Shown here: positions 1 through 5,896 of the stretch, piece after piece | Numbering within the stretch: position 1 is the stretch's first letter | Layout: every line of letters starts with the position of its first letter | Assembly (NCBI GenBank): GCA_963716925.1 | Contig: CAVQUX010000030.1 | Span: 1-7,661 of the forward strand | Source of the DNA: DAISKN01 sp963716925 | Lineage (GTDB): Bacteria; Acidobacteriota; Vicinamibacteria; Marinacidobacterales; SMYC01 | Length of the DNA: 7,661 bases | Reading direction: 5' to 3' | Notes under the pieces: model-generated | Databases searched by the model: none | Told to the model about the DNA's origin: nothing | What the model saw: only the letters and a program-made list of their open reading frames with translations | Position numbers and translations under genes: made by a program

Positions 1-144
1 CAGGATCTCGCCGACCGCAGCGAGTCGGGACCTCGACAGGACAATCGGATACTTCGAGCGCGGCAACGTAGCTGGTTTTCTGTGGGCTATGGCCTGGACC
101 ACGAGCCGCTCTACCCCCGTTTCGCACAATCTGCGGTGATTCAT
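1..144 (-). CDS. Possible truncated hypothetical protein (N-terminal part only)
   Basis: A minus-strand frame opens with ATG at 144-142 and stays open for 48 codons to the left edge of the window. It begins MNHRRLCETGVERLVVQAIA and runs into a stretch reading SKYPIVLSRSRLAAVGEIL. About 70% of its codons end in G or C, which suits a GC-rich genome, and the segment is helix-prone. No Shine-Dalgarno sequence precedes the ATG. The frame can be read upstream as far as a TGA inside the first dyad near 210, but no better start codon lies there. Two plus-strand frames are also open here, ending at TGA 137-139 and TAG 145-147, so an open frame of this length is weak evidence. I do not recognise the protein. 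Its 5' side faces the dyad cluster at 197-239. Confidence 0.3.
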   Translation of the reverse strand, partial: MNHRRLCETGVERLVVQAIAHRKPATLPRSKYPIVLSRSRLAAVGEIL

Positions 145-154
145 TAGCCCGGCG

Positions 155-168
155 GAGGTTCGAACCTC
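155..168. repeat. Perfect 14-bp palindrome GAGGTTCGAACCTC
   Basis: The sequence GAGGTTCGAACCTC reads the same on both strands. Flanking CCCGG (148-152) and CCGGG nearby on the right can extend it as an imperfect, bulged stem. The core resembles the T-arm of a tRNA (GGTTCGAACC), but no acceptor, D or anticodon arm can be built around it on either strand. It could be a regulator-binding site, an attachment-site remnant of a tRNA 3' end, or chance. Confidence 0.4.
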
Positions 169-192
169 GTCCCGGGGGCCGACTGGGTGCGG

Positions 193-220
193 TTGATTTA
201 CTCAACGTACTGAGTAAAAT
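193..220 (+). promoter_or_regulatory. Candidate sigma-70-type promoter
   Basis: TTGATT at 193-198 matches the -35 consensus at four of six bases. TAAAAT at 215-220 matches the -10 consensus at five of six. The spacer is 16 bases. Transcription would start near 227 and run rightwards, only about 13 bases before the ATG at 240. The spacer holds most of the first dyad and the expected start point lies in the second, so a repressor bound there would block the promoter. No convincing gene lies downstream on this strand. Confidence 0.4.
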
Positions 221-239
221 TACTCAATAGATTGAGTAA
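197..239. promoter_or_regulatory. Two tandem dyads, probable operator
   Basis: The first dyad, 197-218, has 8-base arms TTTACTCA and TGAGTAAA around a 6-base centre. The second, 220-239, has 9-base arms TTACTCAAT and ATTGAGTAA around AG. Both share the half-site TTACTCA. Their centres lie 22 bases apart, about two helical turns, so two dimers would sit on the same face of the DNA. The element is an AT-rich island in otherwise GC-rich sequence and is followed directly by an ATG at 240. It looks like an operator of an autoregulated gene or module. The regulator and the controlled gene are not identified: candidates are the minus-strand ORF ending at the left edge and a lost plus-strand gene. 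Confidence 0.55.
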
Positions 240-332
240 ATGGGCAAAGCTGGTTTCCGCCGACCCGCGCTCCATCGAAGCCTCACTGCGAGACTACGCG
301 GGCCCCGCCGATTCATCGGCGGCGACGACTTG
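240..332 (+). other. Stretch with no supported gene; ATG abuts the dyads
   Basis: An ATG at 240 touches the second dyad and opens a 69-codon frame starting MGKAGFRRPALHRSLTARLR. That frame runs through the terminator hairpin and over the end of the repeat-protein gene, has no ribosome binding site, and is rich in Arg and Pro like a GC-driven shadow frame. It may be the decayed start of a gene once driven by the promoter at 193-220, but nothing supports a working product. Confidence 0.2.
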
Positions 333-379
333 AAAAACCCGGCCAACCCTCCCGCCTACCGACCTTCGGAGGCGGCCGG
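333..379 (-). terminator. Rho-independent terminator of the repeat-protein gene
   Basis: Read on the minus strand, five bases after the TAA of the repeat-protein gene, CCGGCC and CCTCC pair with GGAGG and GGCCGG. A small 1/3-base internal loop separates the two stems, and the terminal loop is 15 bases. The stem is followed by G and then five T (337-333 on the minus strand). The GC-rich stem, short U-tract and position right after a stop codon all fit an intrinsic terminator. The loop is larger than usual. Confidence 0.6.
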
Positions 380-384
380 TTGCG

Positions 385-3300
385 TTACCGCGTTCCCGCG
401 AGAACGATCTCGACGGGGACCGCGGCCGCCCCGCCGACCGCGACCGTGACGAGGGCTTCGCGCCCGTCGACGAGCGCCGCTTTGAGCGTTAGGTTCCCGC
501 GGGGGACCGCGAGCGCGATCCGGCCGTCCGCGTCCGCCTGTCCTTGCACGCCGCGCACTTTGCGGCCATCGACCGCGGCGACGCCCACGATCGCGTTCGG
601 CACGGGATTTCCTTCGGCGTCTACCACCCGGACTTCCGCCTTCCCCGCGGGCCGGAGGGCCATCTCGAGATCGTCCGTCCCTGAGGAGACGCCGAAAGCT
701 AGGGCGAAGCCCGCGAGCTCGTTTCCGGAGAGAACGTTGTAGCGCCCTGGGGAGAGCCCGTCGAGGACGAAACTCCCGTCGACGAGGCTCCGGCTCACGG
801 CCATGTTCATCGTGATCGCCGAAACGCTGGCGACGTCCTCGATCGCGAGGACCGTGAGGCCTCCCGCGCCGCGCCCTCCTTCGTCGAGAACCCTTCCCGC
901 GACGCGAAGACCCTTGGAAAGGGCGAGGACGAGATCGGAGACACCGCCTTCGGCTACCGTGGCCTTCTTCTGTTCCCTTCCATACCCTTCCGCCGAGCCC
1001 ATGATCGTGTACTCCCCCGGCTCGACCTCGAGCTCGAACTGCCCGTCGACTCCCACCTGGACGCTCGTGTCGGCGGACGTGCCGGGCTTCGAGGAGCGAG
1101 CGTTCACCCAGGCTCCCGCGACGGAGGCTTCCGTCTCCCGATCGATCACCCGTCCCGAGATCGTTGCTCCCCCGAAATCCAGGTCCAGGGGAAAGCTCTC
1201 CGCGTCGGGAATGGCGACGATCCTCGAAGGGAGTCCGACCCCGTGGGAGGACGGGTTGAGACGATACTCACCGGGCTCGTCGACGAGAAGCTCGTAGTAG
1301 CCGTCCTCGCCCGAGACCGCCGCCAGATACTGCGGGCCGGGGGCGCGCGGCCCGCCGGGCATGCCGGACATCATCATCGAGACGCCCGCGTTCACCGGCC
1401 AGAGCTCGATTGCGACTCCCGAAAATGGCGAGCCCCCTCTCGTCACACGTCCCGAAACCAGGACTTTCCGGGAGAGGAACTCGACGTAGCGCGTATCGCC
1501 CTCGACGATCTCGACTTCCTTCCTCTGGACGGTGTAGGTCGCAGGGGGCGAGGTCCAGAGAAGCTGCACCTCCGCGCTCCCCGTGGGGAGGTGCTCGAAG
1601 CGGAAGACCCCGTCTGGATCGGTCTGAACCGACGAGTCGCCCACTCCGCGGAACCCCCTGGGGTCCGGGATTACCTGGATCGTGCGTCCGCCGATATCCG
1701 ACCCATCGCGGCTTCGAACGACGCCTTCGAGGGCGCCTCCCCGGCGCATGACGATCTCCACTTCCGTCGTTCCAGCTCGAGCGTCGATCTCGAGCCGCTC
1801 GATCCGGCTCTGGGCGTAGCTCGGGTGAGTCGCGAGAAGACTCACCGCTCCGTCGGGGAGGCCTTCGATGCGGAACCGTCCCCGTCGGTCGGACGAGGCG
1901 TCGTAGGAAACGCTGCCGTACGCGCGAAAGCCCGGGGCCCGGACGGCGATCGAAGCCCCCGGCACCGGCTCCTCGGAGGAGTCGACGACGGTGCCCTCGA
2001 TCGTTCCGCCGCGACGCAGCCGAAGCGTTCCTAGATCGGTGGCCTCTCCCGACGAGACGATCACTTTCGAAAGGGCTTCGGTGACGAAGTTCCGCGCCTG
2101 GATCTCGACGGCGTACTCCCCCTCGGGAACGTTCTCGATTGCGAAAGTCCCTTGCTCATTCTGAGCTCGATCGAATCCGCCCGCTCGTCCATCGGAGGCG
2201 CGAGTCCGGGCGGTGAACGAGGGAACCGGCCGTCCCTCGGGATCGACCACCGTGCCTCGAATCGAGCCGGCGGGCGTCAGACGGATCGTCACCGCTCCCT
2301 TGCCGGGCTCCGCCGCGGTTCGCTCCGAGACTCCATAGCCTGGAACCCTCGCCACCAGCTCGTAGATTCCCTCGCCGAGCCCAGCGAAGACGAAACGTCC
2401 CTCCACATCGGTGGAGGCTTCATGCCACCCCTCCTCGGTTGGAAACATTCTGCTCTCCGAACGGAAAGCGGTGACGAACGCGTTCTCGAGGGGTCCGCCG
2501 CTCGCGTCGACGACGCGGCCCCGGATCGAGAGGCCGGCTTCGAGCACGATCTCGCCGAGGTCTTCTTCCGGGGCGCGGCCGCTCACCGAGACCTCGACGT
2601 CCTTTCTTCCGTACTCGCGCGCCTCCGCGCGCAGGAGGTGCTCTCCCGGAGGAAGCGGCCCCAGCGAGAAGAACCCTTCGGCGTCGGTGTCGGAGGTCAT
2701 CCGGGCTCGAACGGCCTCGGGCACTCCTCCTCCGTCGAGCGCTCGAAGCGAGACCTTTCCCGCGATCCCTTCCTCCTCGGTGTTCATCAACCGACCCGAG
2801 AGCGTTACCCCTCTCGAAAGCTCGAGCTCGATCTCGACGTCGCGCTCCTGGGTCAAATCCACCTCGCGCGAAACCGGGGCGAAACCCTCTTGCCGCACGA
2901 AGAGCCGATACAGGCCGGGCGCGAAGCCGAGGAGCGCGAACCGCCCCTGAGCGTCGCTCACCTCGTCGCCGCCGGAATCGGACATCGGATCCGAAGACCT
3001 CGGGGAAATGGTGGCCCCTTCGAGGGGCTCGCCTCTTTCATCGAGGATGCGACCGTAGATTCCGGTCCCGGGGAAGAGGTAGAGCTCGAGAGAAGCTCCG
3101 GGCGCCGCATCCGGCTTCACCGCCCGGCCGTAGCCGGCAGCGGTCCCGATCACCTCGGCTCCCTTGCCCACCCCCTCCAGGCGGAACTCGCCGCGGTCGT
3201 CGGTCAGGGTCTCGAGGAGTCCAAATCGCGGATTCGACGGATCCCGGGTGAGCGAGAGACGGGTCGAGACCACTGCTCCCGGGATGGGGTCCAGGGACTC

Positions 3301-3597
3301 TCCATCGCGGACGACTCCGGAAACGATCCCCTCGGCTCGCGTGAGAACGATCGAGAGGGGCTCCCTGGGATCGACGTTCGGGCCGCGCCACAGGACGCGG
3401 CCGGGCGCGTGGGCCTCCACGGATACCGGTCCCGATCCTTCGATCTCGATCCGGAACCGCCCGTCCGCGTCGGAAACGCCGCTCGCCGGAGGCGCCCCGA
3501 GGCGCGAGACCAGGACCGCGGCTCCCTCGATCGGAAGATTCCGTTCATCGAGGACGATCCCGGCAAGCGAGGAGATCGCGAGGAGGTAGCTCCACAC
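385..3597 (-). CDS. Large protein of about twelve carboxypeptidase-regulatory-like repeats
   Basis: This 1070-residue protein consists almost wholly of about twelve tandem beta-sandwich domains of 78-99 residues, of the carboxypeptidase-D-regulatory-like (transthyretin-like) type. Each opens with a pattern like G-x-V-x-D-x-x-G-x-P-x-x-GA, carries a mid-domain D-x-x-G-x-F-x-(I/L)-x-x-(L/V) and PG-x-Y turn, and ends in a strand such as EIVL. Domains start near residues 10, 89, 179, 265, 357, 445, 532, 622, 713, 812, 898 and 986. No enzymatic domain, sorting signal or C-terminal membrane segment is visible. Such domains usually occur outside the cytoplasm as spacers or ligand-binding modules, so a surface or periplasmic structural or adhesive role is likely but inferred. 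The GTG start is fixed by GGGAGG six bases upstream and a TGA 51 bases upstream in the same frame. The N-terminus (MWSYLLAISSLAG) is only a poor signal peptide: it lacks a basic n-region and runs straight into repeat 1. Confidence 0.92.
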   Translation of the reverse strand: MWSYLLAISSLAGIVLDERNLPIEGAAVLVSRLGAPPASGVSDADGRFRIEIEGSGPVSVEAHAPGRVLWRGPNVDPREPLSIVLTRAEGIVSGVVRDGESLDPIPGAVVSTRLSLTRDPSNPRFGLLETLTDDRGEFRLEGVGKGAEVIGTAAGYGRAVKPDAAPGASLELYLFPGTGIYGRILDERGEPLEGATISPRSSDPMSDSGGDEVSDAQGRFALLGFAPGLYRLFVRQEGFAPVSREVDLTQERDVEIELELSRGVTLSGRLMNTEEEGIAGKVSLRALDGGGVPEAVRARMTSDTDAEGFFSLGPLPPGEHLLRAEAREYGRKDVEVSVSGRAPEEDLGEIVLEAGLSIRGRVVDASGGPLENAFVTAFRSESRMFPTEEGWHEASTDVEGRFVFAGLGEGIYELVARVPGYGVSERTAAEPGKGAVTIRLTPAGSIRGTVVDPEGRPVPSFTARTRASDGRAGGFDRAQNEQGTFAIENVPEGEYAVEIQARNFVTEALSKVIVSSGEATDLGTLRLRRGGTIEGTVVDSSEEPVPGASIAVRAPGFRAYGSVSYDASSDRRGRFRIEGLPDGAVSLLATHPSYAQSRIERLEIDARAGTTEVEIVMRRGGALEGVVRSRDGSDIGGRTIQVIPDPRGFRGVGDSSVQTDPDGVFRFEHLPTGSAEVQLLWTSPPATYTVQRKEVEIVEGDTRYVEFLSRKVLVSGRVTRGGSPFSGVAIELWPVNAGVSMMMSGMPGGPRAPGPQYLAAVSGEDGYYELLVDEPGEYRLNPSSHGVGLPSRIVAIPDAESFPLDLDFGGATISGRVIDRETEASVAGAWVNARSSKPGTSADTSVQVGVDGQFELEVEPGEYTIMGSAEGYGREQKKATVAEGGVSDLVLALSKGLRVAGRVLDEGGRGAGGLTVLAIEDVASVSAITMNMAVSRSLVDGSFVLDGLSPGRYNVLSGNELAGFALAFGVSSGTDDLEMALRPAGKAEVRVVDAEGNPVPNAIVGVAAVDGRKVRGVQGQADADGRIALAVPRGNLTLKAALVDGREALVTVAVGGAAAVPVEIVLAGTR
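388..3570 (-). repeat. Array of twelve degenerate protein-level repeats
   Basis: Twelve units of about 90 codons follow one another without linkers and fill residues 10 to about 1068 of the protein. They are conserved only in pattern (G-x-V-x-D, D-x-x-G-x-F, PG-x-Y); I see no long identical DNA blocks between units, so the array is old or strongly diversified. Units 4 to 7 are the most regular. Unit 9 carries a Met/Gly/Pro-rich insertion at about residues 738-756, unit 11 a short Met-containing stretch (ITMNM), and unit 12 is the most degenerate at its start (KAEVRVVD). Confidence 0.85.
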
Positions 3598-3603
3598 TGA
3601 AAA

Positions 3604-3609
3604 CCTCCC
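3604..3609 (-). promoter_or_regulatory. Ribosome binding site fixing the GTG start of the repeat protein
   Basis: GGGAGG on the minus strand lies six bases before the GTG at 3597-3595. No other start codon in that frame occurs between the upstream in-frame TGA (3651-3649) and this GTG, so the site decides the start. Confidence 0.75.
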
Positions 3610-3618
3610 GTGTGCGGT

Positions 3619-3624
3619 ATTGTA
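3619..3624 (-). promoter_or_regulatory. Possible -10 element in the HAD to repeat-protein gap
   Basis: TACAAT on the minus strand matches five of six bases of the -10 consensus and sits 21 bases before the GTG start. No good -35 element lies 16-18 bases further upstream; the nearest is ATGACC at 22 bases. It could give the repeat-protein gene some transcription of its own, or be chance. Confidence 0.25.
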
Positions 3625-3648
3625 ACGCGGATCGCCGCGAGGGACGGG

Positions 3649-4266
3649 TCATCTGGAGCCGATGAGATCGAGGATCTCGCCGACCGCCTCCACCCGGAGG
3701 TCGCCCTCCATCCGGACTCCCACGAACCAGATTCCAGCCCCCCGGGCGGCGTCTCGATCGAAAGTGGTGTCCCCGACCATCCACGCTTCCTCCGGCTCGA
3801 CGTTCAGGAGGCGCGACGCGAGAAGGAGTGGGTCGGGCGCGGGTTTCCCCCGGGGCGCATCGCCTCCGCCGACGACGACGTCGGGCGCGGCTCCCGCCCT
3901 CTCGACGATCGAGGTCGCGAGCGACTTCTGGGTGTTGGTCACCACCGCCGTCACGATGCGCTCCTCACGCAGCCATCGAAAGACCTCCGGCACCTCTCCC
4001 GGCACCACCAGATGCGCGAGGTGCTCGAAGTAGTGCTCCTGATAGAAGCGCTCGACGTCTCTGACGGAATGCCCGGGAAAGAACCGATCGCGATCCGCGA
4101 GAGTACTCTGTCCCCAGCTCTCGCGGTAGAGCTCCTGCGAGATCGCCTCGTAGCCGAGCTCCCGCGCGGTGTGGTTGAGAAGGTGGAACCAGACGGCGTA
4201 GCTGTCGATGAGGACTCCGTCGAGGTCGAAGAGGATGGCGCGGGGCCTTTCTCTCATGGCTCTCAT
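3649..4266 (-). CDS. HAD-superfamily hydrolase, phosphoglycolate-phosphatase-like
   Basis: A 205-residue cytoplasmic phosphatase of the haloacid dehalogenase superfamily, in the subgroup with a small alpha-helical cap (Gph/beta-phosphoglucomutase-like). All four motifs are intact. Motif I is FDLDGVLIDS, with nucleophile Asp14 and acid/base Asp16. Motif II is VVTNT, with Thr110. Motif III is GKPAPDP, with Lys141. Motif IV is VGDTTFDRDAA, with Asp166 and Asp170 for Mg binding. Residues about 20-85 form the helical cap. The substrate cannot be read from the sequence. The ATG at 4266 is preferred because GGTAG lies seven bases upstream and the ligase stop is only seven bases away; ATG 4257, three codons later, is a fair alternative. 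The frame runs further upstream to 4464, but that part lies inside the ligase gene and is Arg/Ser-rich shadow sequence. The short gap to the ligase suggests one transcript and translational coupling. Confidence 0.92.
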   Translation of the reverse strand: MRAMRERPRAILFDLDGVLIDSYAVWFHLLNHTARELGYEAISQELYRESWGQSTLADRDRFFPGHSVRDVERFYQEHYFEHLAHLVVPGEVPEVFRWLREERIVTAVVTNTQKSLATSIVERAGAAPDVVVGGGDAPRGKPAPDPLLLASRLLNVEPEEAWMVGDTTFDRDAARGAGIWFVGVRMEGDLRVEAVGEILDLIGSR

Positions 4267-4273
4267 GTTCGTG

Positions 4274-5851
4274 CTACCAGAGCTCGAGCTGCCTCTCGGA
4301 CGCCTCGAGCGAATCGCCGGTTCGCCTGCGGTAGATCTCGCGCACCGTCTCGATGGTGTCCGCCTCGTCGGGCCGCTTGTCGTCGCGGTAGGCTTTGAGC
4401 CTCGCGAAGCGGAGAGCGAGTCCCCCGGGATAATGCGGGCTCTTCTGGATATCGTTGAAGGCAATCTCCACCACGAGCTCCGGTCTCACGCGCACCACCC
4501 AGTCTCCCCTCTCGGTCGCGATTTCCTGGAGCTTCCTCGTCTGCCACGCGAGGATCTCGTCCGTCATTCCCTTGAAGGTCTTTCCCAGCATCACGAACTC
4601 TCCGGTCGAGGGGTCGCGCGCGCCCAGGTGGAGGTTGCTGAGCCACCCCCGCCTCCGGCCGCTGCCCCACTCGGCCGCCAGCACCACGAGGTCGAGAGTC
4701 TCCGCCGTCTTGAGCTTGAGCCACGCTTTTCCGCGCGAGCCCGCTTCGTAGGGAGCATCGAGGGACTTCGCCAGGATCCCCTCATGCCCCGCGCCGAGCG
4801 CTTTCCCGACGAAGGTCTGCGCCTCCTCCGCGTCGGACGTCGTAAGACGCGGCACGATCATCTCTCCGCCCAGCGTCCGGCTGAGGATGGCGAATCTCTC
4901 GCTCGCGGGCCGGGAGGTGAGGTCGACGCCGTCGAGAAACAGGCAGTCGAAGAAGACCGCCGTCAGCGGCAGGGCGCTCCGCAGCGCCGCGACCTCCAGC
5001 TTGCGGCCGAATCTGCGCATCGTCGTCTGGAACGGAAGCGGGCGCCCGTCGGCATCGAGAGCGATGGCCTCTCCGTCGAGCACCAGACTTCGGGCGGCGG
5101 CTTCGCGGATTCGCTCCTCGATCTCGGGACAGGCCTGGGTGACTTCGTTCGATTGCCGGCTGTAAACGCGGACGTCGCCGTCCGACTTGTGCACCTGGAT
5201 CCGCGCGCCGTCGAGCTTGTACTCCAGGGCGGCGGTGCCGAGGGCCGCGAGCGCCTCCGAGACGTTCTCCGCCGTTTGCGCCAGCATCGGCTGGATGGGG
5301 CGAAACAACTCGAGATGAAACCGCGCGAGGCCCGAAGCTCCCTCCTCGAGCGCCGTTCGCGCGACGAGGCCGAGGTCGCCCGAGAGCATGAACGCGCGGC
5401 GAACGCCTTCCGCAGGCGCGGCTGCTGCCTTCGCGATCGCCTCCAGCATGACCCCCTCGAGCGAGCCCTGTCTCAAATCCTCGAGCAAGAGTCGCGTGAG
5501 AAAGTCCTGCTCCTCCCGGGTAGCGCGGCGATAAAGGCCGCGCAGTATCTCGAGCCGGGCCGCGCTCGAGCCCGCGCCGCCGACACTCTCGAGCTCCCCG
5601 AGGATCCCATCGACCTCCCTGAGGCCGAGGGACGGCGCCTTTGCCCCTTCGACCCGGCGCATGTCCTTCAGAGTCGCGTGGCCAATCCCGAGGCGTCCCC
5701 GCGGAAGACGGCCCGACAGGCACGAGACCACGAGAGGCACTTCGTCGACCGGCGCCCGGCCGAGGACCTCGCCGAGGAGCGCCATTTTCTCGAGCCGGCT
5801 CGGGGTCTCGGAAAGGCGGCTCGAGGTTTCGACGATCTCCGCGAGCTTCAT
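4274..5851 (-). CDS. lig: ATP-dependent DNA ligase (archaeal / mycobacterial LigB type)
   Basis: The enzyme joins 3'-OH and 5'-phosphate ends at nicks in duplex DNA through an enzyme-AMP intermediate. Numbered from the ATG at 5851 it has 525 residues, usual for the LigB/archaeal group. An N-terminal DNA-binding domain fills about residues 1-185. The nucleotidyltransferase domain carries motif I EYKLDG with adenylated Lys212, RVYSRQSNEVT (about 228-238), LDGEAIALD (about 258-266), FFDCLFLDG (about 300-308), EGILAK (357-362) and motif V WLKLK (377-381). The C-terminal OB-fold ends with RFARLKAYRDDK, carrying motif VI. All catalytic motifs are present. A GTG four codons upstream (5863) is possible, but MKLAEIVETSSRL is the usual family beginning. 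Neither start has a Shine-Dalgarno sequence, so the mRNA may be leaderless. The nuclease and helicase partners of some bacterial ligase operons are not in the window. It is probably accessory to a NAD-dependent LigA encoded elsewhere. Confidence 0.96.
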   Translation of the reverse strand: MKLAEIVETSSRLSETPSRLEKMALLGEVLGRAPVDEVPLVVSCLSGRLPRGRLGIGHATLKDMRRVEGAKAPSLGLREVDGILGELESVGGAGSSAARLEILRGLYRRATREEQDFLTRLLLEDLRQGSLEGVMLEAIAKAAAAPAEGVRRAFMLSGDLGLVARTALEEGASGLARFHLELFRPIQPMLAQTAENVSEALAALGTAALEYKLDGARIQVHKSDGDVRVYSRQSNEVTQACPEIEERIREAAARSLVLDGEAIALDADGRPLPFQTTMRRFGRKLEVAALRSALPLTAVFFDCLFLDGVDLTSRPASERFAILSRTLGGEMIVPRLTTSDAEEAQTFVGKALGAGHEGILAKSLDAPYEAGSRGKAWLKLKTAETLDLVVLAAEWGSGRRRGWLSNLHLGARDPSTGEFVMLGKTFKGMTDEILAWQTRKLQEIATERGDWVVRVRPELVVEIAFNDIQKSPHYPGGLALRFARLKAYRDDKRPDEADTIETVREIYRRRTGDSLEASERQLELW

Positions 5852-5896
5852 GCGTCGAACCACGCTAGCACGTTATGATTGCCCCGGAGGAACGAC
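5852..5896. promoter_or_regulatory. 45-bp divergent intergenic region, probable promoters
   Basis: Everything needed to start the ligase gene leftwards and the toroid-protein gene rightwards must fit here or overlap the two genes. On the plus strand TATGAT (5874-5879) matches five of six -10 bases, but it would start transcription almost at the ribosome binding site, and no good -35 lies at the right distance. On the minus strand only a weak CATAAC is visible before the ligase start. The two genes may share or compete for one control region. Confidence 0.35.
5886..5890 (+). promoter_or_regulatory. Ribosome binding site fixing a TTG start
   Basis: GGAGG lies six bases before TTG 5897-5899. 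This selects the TTG that begins MKAPFPSFARG over the in-frame TTG at 5879, which lies upstream of the ribosome binding site. Confidence 0.7.

Noticed and set aside
95..180. tRNA gene around GGTTCGAACC
   Set aside because: Only a T-arm-like piece is present; the acceptor, D and anticodon arms cannot be formed on either strand, and the flanking T-stem bases do not pair in tRNA register.
240..449. Plus-strand protein starting at ATG 240
   Set aside because: No ribosome binding site, overlaps the terminator and the end of the repeat-protein gene, and has shadow-like composition.
2152..3600. 482-codon plus-strand frame opposite the repeat-protein gene
   Set aside because: It lies antisense to a gene with clear domain patterns, shows no family motif, and has the Arg/Gly/Ser-rich look of shadow frames in GC-rich DNA.
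4267..4464. N-terminal extension of the HAD protein by 66 residues
   Set aside because: The extension overlaps the ligase gene, is Arg/Ser-rich without structure, and HAD proteins normally start just before motif I.
4208..5878. 556-codon plus-strand frame opposite the ligase gene
   Set aside because: It lies fully antisense to the ligase, whose motifs are intact; it has no recognisable domain and an odd Glu/Arg-rich composition.
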